A stretch of DNA of 13,367 nucleotides from Acidimicrobiaceae bacterium. GTDB taxonomy: Bacteria; Actinomycetota; Acidimicrobiia; Acidimicrobiales; UBA10347. Positions 7,012 to 13,367 of the stretch are shown here, piece by piece. Under the pieces are notes generated by a model. That model saw nothing but the letters and a program-made list of their open reading frames with translations. It was not told where the DNA came from and did no database searches. The stretch is from the NCBI GenBank assembly GCA_003485885.1, contig DNHM01000100.1, positions 1 to 13,367 on the forward strand, written 5' to 3'. The position numbers and the translations under genes were made by a program. Each line of letters starts with the position of its first letter. The first letter of the stretch is position 1.

Positions 7012-7967
7012 TCATCGACGGCCTACAGATCAATGATTGGTCTCGTGAGGTGATCCGCACCGTGCGCTCAGGTGGCGTGAACATCGTGCATGCAACTGTG
7101 GGTGTGTGGGAGGACCTCGGCGGGGCGATGACCCGGATTGGTGCCTTTCGGAACCTGTGTCGCCAGAACAGCGACATAGTCCGCATCGTTGGCAGCGTCG
7201 ACGAAATCCGACAGGCCGTTGCCGACGACGTGCTGGGCATCGTTCTGGGATTTCAGAACTCCACGATGCTCGGCGACGACCCCGAGATGGCGCAGATGTT
7301 TGCTGATGTCGGAGTCCGGGTTGTGCAGTTGACGTACAACATCGCCAACCACTTGGGTTCAAGTTGCTGGGAACCGAGGGACGCCGGTTTGACCCGAGTT
7401 GGGCATCGTATGGTCGAAGCGCTCAACGACGCCGGCGTGCTCATAGATATTTCTCATGTGGGCGACGTAACCGGGCTTGATGCTGTTCATGCCTCGGCCC
7501 TGCCAATCGCGGTCACGCACGGCAACCAGCGATCTTTCTGTGATTCGCCGCGGAACAAACCGGATGCGGTCATCGATGCCGTTGCCGGTCGCGGTGGTGT
7601 GATTGGGTGCACGTTATATCCCTTGTTCATGGGCGGTGCCGACGTGACGCTGAACGAGTACTGCTCGATGCTTGCGGCTCTCGCCGACCGGGTTGGAGCT
7701 GAGCACGTCGCTATTGGCTCCGACGCAGTTGTGGGGTGGCAGTCAGATGCACTCGGGTGGATGCGCAGTGGGCGCTGGGACCGTCCCGAGCCGTCGGAGA
7801 TCCCAGTGTTTCCGCCTTGGCCTGCCTGGTTTTCCGGTCCGCAAGATTTTGCCAACCTGGCTCATGGGCTCGACGAAATCGGTTTCTCTGAGGTTGAACG
7901 CGATGGCGTGATGGGTGGCAATTGGCTTCGACTGTTTGAAACGGTGTTTCGTGGAACCGCCGACTAG
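7008..7967 (+). CDS. M19 (renal dipeptidase-like) protein with altered metal site
   Basis: A 319-residue TIM-barrel protein of the membrane (renal) dipeptidase family. H150 (DISHVG), H171 (VTHGNQR) and D239 (AIGSDA) match the family's two later histidine ligands and catalytic aspartate, and the end VMGGNWLRLF matches the typical C-terminal helix. However, the N-terminal HxD ligand pair is replaced (MIIDGLQIND: the expected H is L6, the expected D is I8), and the bridging glutamate of the GxEG motif appears as Q83 in LGFQNSTM. The two-zinc peptidase site is therefore incomplete, and ordinary dipeptidase activity is doubtful. It has no signal peptide, unlike secreted relatives. A dipeptidase homologue (PA5396) sits by the dimethylglycine genes dgcAB of Pseudomonas, which makes a role in quaternary-amine catabolism plausible. 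It is coupled to the genes on both sides: ATGA overlap before, adjacent start after. Confidence 0.83.
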   Translation: MIIDGLQINDWSREVIRTVRSGGVNIVHATVGVWEDLGGAMTRIGAFRNLCRQNSDIVRIVGSVDEIRQAVADDVLGIVLGFQNSTMLGDDPEMAQMFADVGVRVVQLTYNIANHLGSSCWEPRDAGLTRVGHRMVEALNDAGVLIDISHVGDVTGLDAVHASALPIAVTHGNQRSFCDSPRNKPDAVIDAVAGRGGVIGCTLYPLFMGGADVTLNEYCSMLAALADRVGAEHVAIGSDAVVGWQSDALGWMRSGRWDRPEPSEIPVFPPWPAWFSGPQDFANLAHGLDEIGFSEVERDGVMGGNWLRLFETVFRGTAD

Positions 7968-7970
7968 GTG

Positions 7971-8501
7971 ATGCGAGTAGCCCCACGCGAAATAACAGAC
8001 TTGATATATCGGTCGTGCCGCGTCGTGGGCCTCTCAGCCGGTGTCGCACAACGGTGTGCTGAGAACGTGACGCATGGTGAGATTCATCGAGGGAATTCCG
8101 TATCGGCGTTTCTTGATGTACTCACTCAGGGTGATGAATCAGTGCGGTCGTTCGCCACCGCTGCCGATCGACTCGAATCAGTTGAGGCGACTGGTCAGGT
8201 CACGGTCGCCTTTGATGAGCCCGTTGCTCTCGCAGCGTTGAGCGCGTCGCTAGAGCAGGCGGCGAGTCGTGGTTTTGTGCCACAGGTGGGGGCCACGGTG
8301 CCGGGCAACGAGATTTCGGTAGGGATCGATTTTGTACGTCACCAGGTACCTGATCAAGTCAGGCGAGATGCAGCCGCTCGCGAATACCAGGCGATGTCCG
8401 AAGGGCTGGTCTTTGCGGTTGAACAGCTGCAAGCGCTCGAATCGAGTGCTGCTCGCTTCTTGGTGGCGGAGTCATTTATTGACTCGGTGGTAGGCGAGTA
8501 G
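7971..8501 (+). CDS. Small conserved protein of unknown function (DUF3726-like?)
   Basis: A protein of about 176 residues, probably soluble, not recognised with certainty. The N-terminal block (REITDLIYRSCRVVGLSAGV followed by AQRCAENV) looks like the opening helices of DUF3726-type proteins, and more loosely like the N terminus of malate/L-lactate dehydrogenases of the Ldh_2 type, but no nucleotide-binding or catalytic signature follows. The middle is acidic with a short beta-rich part (ATGQVTVAFDEPVALAAL); the C terminus is helical. The TAG of the M19-like gene ends at 7967, and a GTG at 7968 and an ATG at 7971 follow at once; either may be the start, the ATG being preferred. Such adjacency indicates coupled translation. 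It ends 83 bases before the choline dehydrogenase gene. A helper or binding role to the M19-like protein is a guess from position alone. Confidence 0.72.
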   Translation: MRVAPREITDLIYRSCRVVGLSAGVAQRCAENVTHGEIHRGNSVSAFLDVLTQGDESVRSFATAADRLESVEATGQVTVAFDEPVALAALSASLEQAASRGFVPQVGATVPGNEISVGIDFVRHQVPDQVRRDAAAREYQAMSEGLVFAVEQLQALESSAARFLVAESFIDSVVGE

Positions 8502-8573
8502 CCGGAGTCGCAGGTTGCGAGAGCCTATGCTGCCACTTACGGTGCTGGTCAGACGGTTTCTGAATCCAGTAAT

Positions 8574-8579
8574 GGGGAG
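8574..8579 (+). promoter_or_regulatory. Ribosome binding site of the choline dehydrogenase gene
   Basis: GGGGAG lies five bases before GTG 8585. It favours this GTG over the in-frame ATG at 8606, which has no such site. Confidence 0.6.
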
Positions 8580-8584
8580 CCCAG

Positions 8585-10276
8585 GTGGCAGGTTCGTTGA
8601 AGAAAATGCGTCACGTAGTTACCGACAAGACCTATGACTACATCATCATCGGCGGTGGGTCCGCTGGGTGTGCGTTGGCAAACCGACTGAGCGCCGACCC
8701 TGCCAACGAAGTGCTGGTGATCGAAGCGGGGCGCAAGGACTGGAAGTGGGATGTCTTCATCCACATGCCAGCGGCGCTGACCTACCCGATCGGCAGCCGG
8801 TTCTACGACTGGAAGTACGAGAGCGAACCCGAGCCGTTCATGAACGGCCGCAAGGTGTATCACGCTCGTGGCAAGGTCCTTGGCGGCAGCAGCAGCATCA
8901 ACGGCATGATCTTCCAGCGGGGTAATCCCATGGATTATGACAAGTGGGCCGCCGAGCCGGGTATGGAGCACTGGGCGTACGAGAACTGCTTGCCGTACTT
9001 CAAACGAATGGAAAATCGCCTGGTTGGCGGCGACGAATGGCGAGGCGAGGACGGCCCGCTCAAGCTCGAGACCGGACCGGCCGGGAATCCACTGTTCAAC
9101 GCGTGGCTCGAAGCTGGCCCTCAAGCCGGTTTCCACAGCACGAGCGACGTGAACGGCTACCAGCAGGAAGGTTTCGCGGTCTTCGACAAGAACGTGGTCC
9201 GAGGCCGTCGCCTGAGCGCCGCCCGTGCGTACCTGCACCCGGTGCTTGACCGAGCAAACCTCACCCTGCTCACGTTGGCCCAAGCCAACAAGATTGTGTT
9301 CGAAGGCAATCGAGCCGTGGGGGTCGAGTACCGCCGAGGTCGCCGCACCCACACAGTTCGCGGCACCGAGATCATCAGCTGTGGTGGCGCGTTCAACTCG
9401 CCGCAGTTATTGCAGCTGTCAGGAATCGGCGACCCGGACCACCTGAAGTCACTCGGTATCGACGTTGTTTCGGCGCTCCCGGGTGTCGGCGAAAACTTGC
9501 AGGATCATCTCGAGGTCTATATCCAGTACGCGTGCAAGGAACCGGTTTCCATGCAGCCGTACAACGCCACATGGCGTATGCCTTTTATTGGCTTGCAATG
9601 GCTCTTCCGGCGGGGACCAGCGGCGACCAACCACTTCGAAGCTGGCGCGTTCCTACGCAGCAACGACCAGGTTGAGTACCCCAACCTGATGTTCCACTTC
9701 CTGCCGATTGCGATCCGGTACGACGGGTCAGAGGCCACCGAGGGCCACGGCTACCAGGTGCACGTTGGCCCGATGTATAGCGATGTCCGTGGCACGGTCA
9801 AGATCAAAACCACGAATCCGCGTGAACACCCCGCAGTGCAGTTCAACTATCTGTCGACGGGCAATGATCGCAAAGAGTGGATCGAAGCAGTGCGCACTGC
9901 TCGCCGGGTGCTGACGCAACCGGCGTTCGAGAAGTACAACGGCGGCGAAGTGTCACCAGGGCCATCGGTCGAGACCGACGAAGAGATTCTCAAATGGGTG
10001 GCGTCTGATTCCGAGACGGCCTTGCACCCATCGTGCACCGCCCGTATGGGAACCGATGACATGGCCGTTGTTGACCCAGCGACATTGCGAGTGCACGGCG
10101 TCGAAGGTCTGCGAGTCTGCGACGCATCCGTCATGCCAAATGTCACCAACGGCAACATCTATGCACCAGTCATGATGATCGCCGAGCGATGTGCCGACAT
10201 GATCCTTGGCCAGGTCCAACTTCCGGCCGAAGAAGTCGACGTCTACCGGGCACCCGACGCCGGCCGCTTCGCGTAG
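8585..10276 (+). CDS. betA: Choline dehydrogenase (GMC oxidoreductase)
   Basis: A 563-residue FAD enzyme that by family oxidises choline to betaine aldehyde (and often on to glycine betaine), passing electrons to the respiratory chain at the inner membrane. The FAD-binding motif [19 protein letters not shown] lies near residues 17-35. [20 protein letters not shown] near 98-117 is GMC signature 1 and [16 protein letters not shown] near 263-278 is signature 2. The C-terminal active site [18 protein letters not shown] (H481) and [13 protein letters not shown] are close to BetA. Length equals the usual 550-560. The start is GTG 8585 with GGGGAG five bases upstream. It is the last gene of the rightward set starting at 5332 and ends 230 bases before the end of the opposing vapC. 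The choline-sulfatase gene follows on the same strand beyond vapBC, giving choline-O-sulfate to choline to betaine. No betB or betI is seen. A related alcohol substrate cannot be excluded. Confidence 0.88.
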   Translation: MAGSLKKMRHVVTDKTYDYIIIGGGSAGCALANRLSADPANEVLVIEAGRKDWKWDVFIHMPAALTYPIGSRFYDWKYESEPEPFMNGRKVYHARGKVLGGSSSINGMIFQRGNPMDYDKWAAEPGMEHWAYENCLPYFKRMENRLVGGDEWRGEDGPLKLETGPAGNPLFNAWLEAGPQAGFHSTSDVNGYQQEGFAVFDKNVVRGRRLSAARAYLHPVLDRANLTLLTLAQANKIVFEGNRAVGVEYRRGRRTHTVRGTEIISCGGAFNSPQLLQLSGIGDPDHLKSLGIDVVSALPGVGENLQDHLEVYIQYACKEPVSMQPYNATWRMPFIGLQWLFRRGPAATNHFEAGAFLRSNDQVEYPNLMFHFLPIAIRYDGSEATEGHGYQVHVGPMYSDVRGTVKIKTTNPREHPAVQFNYLSTGNDRKEWIEAVRTARRVLTQPAFEKYNGGEVSPGPSVETDEEILKWVASDSETALHPSCTARMGTDDMAVVDPATLRVHGVEGLRVCDASVMPNVTNGNIYAPVMMIAERCADMILGQVQLPAEEVDVYRAPDAGRFA

Positions 10277-10506
10277 TGGGGTGCACTCTCCAACGGTGTG
10301 ATTCCAGACATCCCGGCTTCCATTAACTAGTTTCCGACAGGGTCGGTCGGCCGGTTGGTTGAGAGCTATCGACCATGTGCTCGATACCTCGAGCCCGCTG
10401 ATACTCGCGAGCTCAATCCGAACACGTGCGCTGCGTCTCCGGCGTTACGAGCGGCCCGATCACTCGGTGTTGTTGTCAGCAGCGACCGTGGGTGGCAAGT
10501 TTGTAG

Positions 10507-10895
10507 CTAGACGACATCGAACTGACAGCGCGTATCTGGCGCATTGGCGAGGCGTTGGTCGGCGGTGACCAGTGGGCAGCCTAAGGCTTCGGCGAGAACG
10601 ACGTAACACGAGTCATAGGCGGTCACGTTGTCGCGTAGCTCCCATTCGCGGCGCAGTAGCGGTGCCGTGGGGTAGACAACGAGTGGAACGTGCAGCAAGT
10701 CCTGCACGGCGTTGTCCGCCTGATTTGACGTAAAGGAGCCTTTAGCTAGGTGCCGGGAAGCACCGACATTGTTTCCAGCCGGAGCAAATCGGGCGCAGCA
10801 AGCGATTGACCTTTGATTCGCATCCGACACGCGTCCCCATCGGGGCCGCCGTCGGCGATGGCCGGGGCGATAACAGAAGCGTCAACGACGAGCAC
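10507..10895 (-). pseudogene. vapC: VapC-type PIN-domain toxin, frameshifted
   Basis: A PIN-domain ribonuclease of a type II toxin-antitoxin pair, read in two minus-strand frames. From GTG 10895 the first frame gives VLVVDASVIAPAIADGG and ends after LLRLETMSVLPGT at a TAG (10748-10746). The second frame, entered near 10757, continues RHLAKGSFTSNQADNAVQ and runs through RDNVTAYDSCYVVLAE and PLVTADQRLA to the stop at 10507. Joined with one missing base, the protein has the normal 129 residues and all four acidic site residues (D5, E41, D95, D113). A one-base deletion around 10755-10759 therefore breaks an otherwise complete toxin. The start overlaps the antitoxin end by 14 bases and has GAGGA five bases upstream. 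It may be a true pseudogene or a sequencing error in the GGG/CCC run. Confidence 0.8.
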
Positions 10896-11112
10896 GTTCG
10901 TCCTCAAGAGCAGAGACGGCGTCAGCCTTCGACAGCTGACCCTTCGATCGGTTCTCAATTCGCTCGAGTACGTCGTCGAGCGTCGGGGTGGCAGCGATCG
11001 AGGCCAACTGTGCTGACAGATACTGCTGCAGCGACTGGCCAGCGCGTTCGGCTCGTCGAACCAGCTCGTTGTGAACGTCGTCGGGCACTTCTCGGATCTG
11101 AACGTTGGGCAT
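10882..11112 (-). CDS. vapB: VapB-type ribbon-helix-helix antitoxin
   Basis: A 76-residue antitoxin of the FitA/VapB type. The N terminus (NVQIREVPDDVHNELVRRAE then RAGQSLQQYLSAQL) is a ribbon-helix-helix DNA-binding domain. The charged C terminus (TLDDVLERIENRSKGQLSK and EDERARR) would wrap the toxin. The start at ATG 11112 is preferred to ATG 11127 because it gives the usual family N terminus and leaves the palindromic operator and -10 box outside the gene. The stop (10884-10882) lies within the first codons of vapC, as usual in these pairs. The protein normally represses its own promoter, bound to toxin. The antitoxin is intact although the toxin carries a frameshift. It transcribes away from the choline-sulfatase gene. 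Confidence 0.85.
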   Translation of the reverse strand: MPNVQIREVPDDVHNELVRRAERAGQSLQQYLSAQLASIAATPTLDDVLERIENRSKGQLSKADAVSALEDERARR

Positions 11113-11131
11113 GCATGCATTATGCATGCAT
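11111..11131 (-). promoter_or_regulatory. Perfect palindrome and -10 box at vapB (probable operator)
   Basis: Two copies of ATGCATGCAT, itself a palindrome, flank one central base, giving a perfect inverted repeat that is also a direct repeat. On the minus strand its centre contains CATAAT (11124-11119), a good -10 box that ends six bases before the vapB ATG at 11112. The spacing fits a leaderless transcript and a site where VapB, a ribbon-helix-helix protein, could repress its own gene. No clear -35 is seen. Confidence 0.6.
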
Positions 11132-11199
11132 GCTTCAGGCCGTCAGCGGAGGTTTCGCGAACCCCGTTTCCTGGCGGGGAAGGCGTGCCCGAGGGGCAA

Positions 11200-11214
11200 T
11201 AATCTGGGCATAGT
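11200..11214 (+). promoter_or_regulatory. Possible -10 region of the choline-sulfatase gene
   Basis: TAATCT at 11200-11205 and CATAGT at 11209-11214 are both acceptable -10 hexamers just upstream of the start codons at 11215 (GTG) and 11221 (ATG). There is no Shine-Dalgarno sequence, so a leaderless or near-leaderless transcript is possible. No convincing -35 is seen. Confidence 0.3.
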
Positions 11215-11220
11215 GTGGCG

Positions 11221-12723
11221 ATGACGACGCAACCGAACATCGTGCTGATCATGGCGGATCAGATGGCAGCGCCGTTCATGGCACCGTGGGGTGGGCCAGC
11301 GATTGCCCCGGCGATCGACCGGCTGGCAGCCGACGGTGTGGTCTTCGAGTCGACGTACAGCAATTCGCCACTGTGCGCGCCCGCTCGGTTCGCGATGATG
11401 GCTGGCCAGCAGAATCACAAAATCGGTGCCTATGACAATGCGTCGGAGTTCGCCTCGACGGTGCCGACGTTTGCGCACTATCTGCGCTCGGCTGGTTATC
11501 AAACGTCACTCGTTGGCAAGATGCATTTCGTTGGTCCCGACCAGCTGCACGGCTACGAAGAACGGCTGACGACCGATATCTATCCGGCTGACTTTGGGTG
11601 GACCCCGAACTGGCTCGACCCTGACGGCCGCTTCGACTGGTGGTTCCACAACCTGGACAGCGTGACCCACGCCGGAGTTGCCGACGCCACCAACCAGCTC
11701 GACTATGACGACGAGGTCGGCTTCCGTACGATCCGCAAGTTGCGCGACCTGGCACGAACCCAGGATGAACGCCCGTTCATGGTTACCGCGTCGTTCACAC
11801 ATCCGCACGACCCCTATGTCGCTCGCCAAGAGTTCTGGGATCTGTACGACGATGTCGATATCCCGATGCCAACTGTCGGCCCGATCGCTGATGATGAGCT
11901 CGACCCGCATAGCGTCCGGTTACGCAAGGTCATCTGCGCCGACACAACCCACGTCACCGACGAACAGATCCTGGCCGCGCGCCGCGCCTATCTCGCCAAC
12001 TGCTCCTACGTCGATCACTGGGTCGGGCAGATCGTGGACACGCTCAACTACCACGGACTGGCCGACGACACGATCATCGTGTTTACCGCAGATCACGGCG
12101 ACATGCTGGGTGAGAGGGGCCTCTGGTACAAGATGAACTTCTTCGAACACAGCGCTCGAATCCCACTCATCGTGCACTCGCCGACCCGTTTCCGTGCATC
12201 TCGGGTGGCCACCCTGTCGAGCCTGCTCGACATTGCGCCGACGTTGCTCGACATGGCTGGTATCGAGGCGCCGAGCGCAATGGACGGTCACAGTCTGCTC
12301 CCGCAGCTTGGCGGCTTCGAAGACACGTTGCGGACAGTGGAGGGGGAGTATCTAGGCGAGGGCGCGGTGGCCCCGATCTTCATGCTCCGCAGAGGCAAAC
12401 TCAAATACATCTACAGCCAGCCCGACGGTGACCAGCTGTATGACCTGAGCGTTGATCCGCATGAGCTGAACAATGTCGTTGACTCGGTCGAGTACCTGGC
12501 CGATGTCGCGAGTTTCCGATCCGAAGCAAAAGACCGGTGGAACATGTCGCAGATACTGGTCGACGTGCTCGATAGCCAAGCTGATCGACGGGTTGTCGAC
12601 CATGCGCTCCGCAAGGGTCGGTACTCGGCCTGGGACTTCCAACCAACGACCGACGCAACCGGTCAGTACATGCGCAACCATCTGGATCTCAATGATGTCG
12701 AGTCCGGTCGTCGTTCCAGCTAG
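11221..12723 (+). CDS. betC: Choline-sulfatase
   Basis: A 500-residue sulfatase that hydrolyses choline-O-sulfate to choline and sulfate, probably in the cytoplasm as no signal peptide is present. The formylglycine motif CAPAR (C52 from ATG 11221, C54 from the alternative GTG 11215) lies in YSNSPLCAPARFAMM. The opening NIVLIMADQ holds the first calcium-ligand aspartate; FTADHGDMLGERGLWYKM holds the later metal ligands. LVGKMHFVGPDQLHGYEERL, TTDIYPADFGWTP, SFTHPHDPY and the tail WDFQPTTDATGQYMRNHLDL are specific to BetC rather than to sulfatases in general. Length is normal for the family. It lies downstream of the choline dehydrogenase gene, separated by vapBC, and has its own likely promoter. 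The LysR gene is convergent, 46 bases beyond its stop. It needs a formylglycine-generating or anaerobic maturase enzyme encoded elsewhere. Confidence 0.92.
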   Translation: MTTQPNIVLIMADQMAAPFMAPWGGPAIAPAIDRLAADGVVFESTYSNSPLCAPARFAMMAGQQNHKIGAYDNASEFASTVPTFAHYLRSAGYQTSLVGKMHFVGPDQLHGYEERLTTDIYPADFGWTPNWLDPDGRFDWWFHNLDSVTHAGVADATNQLDYDDEVGFRTIRKLRDLARTQDERPFMVTASFTHPHDPYVARQEFWDLYDDVDIPMPTVGPIADDELDPHSVRLRKVICADTTHVTDEQILAARRAYLANCSYVDHWVGQIVDTLNYHGLADDTIIVFTADHGDMLGERGLWYKMNFFEHSARIPLIVHSPTRFRASRVATLSSLLDIAPTLLDMAGIEAPSAMDGHSLLPQLGGFEDTLRTVEGEYLGEGAVAPIFMLRRGKLKYIYSQPDGDQLYDLSVDPHELNNVVDSVEYLADVASFRSEAKDRWNMSQILVDVLDSQADRRVVDHALRKGRYSAWDFQPTTDATGQYMRNHLDLNDVESGRRSS

Positions 12724-12769
12724 CCAAGTGGTCACTCCGGGACGTAACAAAACCAGATGCTGGCGACCT

Positions 12770-13366
12770 TCAGCTCCAGAGTGTGATGTGGACCCGGGGT
12801 TTGAAGCGGCCGATGCGTGAACCGGAGCCAGCGAGCATGGCCTGGATGGCTCGTGGTGTGGTCACGAAACGCATGAGTTCTCGAGCCGCGCTCGATGCTC
12901 TGTCGCCGCGCCAGCTGCGAGCCGTCCACGTGCCGGTCGCTGCGCAGCGCCGGTCGTCGACAAGTACGAGTTCGCCATTAGCGGTTGAGCGGTCGGCCAC
13001 GAACTTCGGTACCAGCGCCAAGCCATTGCCGTCGCGAGCTTGGGCGAGCGCCGCTGCATGGCTGGTGTAGATGCGTTGGTTGTTCTCGTCGACTCGCATC
13101 CGTTCGACGATCGTCTTCGACACTCCTGCTGGCTCAACGGCGGACGGCCCAAGATGCCATTGGGCACGAGCCAGGTCGCCGGCCGCAACCTCGGGTGTGC
13201 ACACACCAACAACCCCGTACCGTAAAAACTCGGTCGCCGTTAGTCCGTCGGTCGTGGTCTTTTGGGGGAGCGGGCCGATCACGACATCGGCCGTGTGACT
13301 GAGCAGCAGTTCGTCGAAGCGGTCCGAGGAGTCAACGACGAGTTCGACTTCAAGGTCGTCGGCGCG
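12770..13366 (-). CDS. LysR-type regulator, substrate-binding part, 5' end outside window
   Basis: About 198 residues of the C-terminal effector-binding domain of a LysR-type transcriptional regulator. The frame is open to the right edge, so the N-terminal winged-helix DNA-binding domain lies outside the window; a GTG at 13282 is internal. Visible features are the strand VELVVDSSDRFDELLLSHTA followed by DVVIGPLP, the segment ARDGNGLALVPKFVAD of the second subdomain, and the end TTPRAIQAMLAGSG plus FKPRVHITLWS, a tail I associate with one LysR branch. It is convergent with the choline-sulfatase gene (46 bases between the stops). Regulation of the choline-sulfate genes is plausible, since LysR regulators often adjoin betC, but they are more often divergent from their target, so the target may lie to the right. 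Confidence 0.85.
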   Translation of the reverse strand, partial: RADDLEVELVVDSSDRFDELLLSHTADVVIGPLPQKTTTDGLTATEFLRYGVVGVCTPEVAAGDLARAQWHLGPSAVEPAGVSKTIVERMRVDENNQRIYTSHAAALAQARDGNGLALVPKFVADRSTANGELVLVDDRRCAATGTWTARSWRGDRASSAARELMRFVTTPRAIQAMLAGSGSRIGRFKPRVHITLWS

Positions 13367-13367
13367 C

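Noticed and set aside
8549..9352. Long antisense open frame (267 codons) opposite betA
   Set aside because: It lies wholly opposite a well-recognised gene and shows no family features; long antisense frames are expected in sequence of this composition.
10277..10506. Possible gene or terminator after betA
   Set aside because: No recognisable protein, and no strong stem-loop followed by a T-run was seen on reading.
10740..10770. Programmed ribosomal frameshift in vapC
   Set aside because: No canonical slippery heptamer or following hairpin is evident at the joint; a one-base deletion restores the normal 129-residue length exactly.
1..13367. tRNA, rRNA, CRISPR array, insertion sequence
   Set aside because: No cloverleaf-like segment, spaced repeats, transposase or terminal inverted repeats were noticed; a dedicated scan was not possible.

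Overview
The window looks like part of a bacterial chromosome with fairly high G+C (my visual estimate, not computed). The most likely host is a free-living actinobacterium or a similar F420-using lineage. The clues are a luciferase-like oxidoreductase of the F420 type, several GTG starts, and at least one gene whose best -10 box lies only six bases before its start codon, as in leaderless transcripts. This placement is inference. The main theme is breakdown of small quaternary-amine and related compounds, with clear signs of gene decay.

Layout. 2-1132 (+): an MFS permease cut by the left edge. 1171-2058 (+): an F420-type flavin oxidoreductase. 2152-4028 (-): an HD-domain protein of the type that includes non-heme di-iron oxygenases, preceded and overlapped (ATGA) by the 3' remnant of a gamma-butyrobetaine-hydroxylase-like (TmpA-like) dioxygenase; behind these lies an intact phytanoyl-CoA-dioxygenase-family (PhnY-like) gene. 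4059-4946 (+): a TauD-type dioxygenase with a TAG stop in mid-gene. 4947-5331: no convincing gene. 5332-10276 (+): a compact set of a 559-residue protein of unknown function, an M19 dipeptidase-like protein that lacks part of its metal site, a small protein of unknown function, and a choline dehydrogenase (BetA-like). 10507-11112 (-): a VapBC toxin-antitoxin pair with a frameshifted toxin. 11221-12723 (+): a choline-sulfatase (BetC). 12770-13366 (-): the C-terminal part of a LysR-type regulator, cut by the right edge.

How the genes may work together. BetC releases choline from choline-O-sulfate and BetA oxidises choline toward glycine betaine, so these two form a coherent route. A TmpA/TmpB pair would also give glycine betaine, from the phosphonate analogue of choline. 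Here the TmpA-like partner is reduced to about 85 codons while the HD partner is intact. The conserved but unexplained genes between 5332 and 8501 sit directly upstream of betA and are the best place to look for an undescribed function. No betB, betI, DMG/sarcosine oxidase or C-P lyase gene is in the window.
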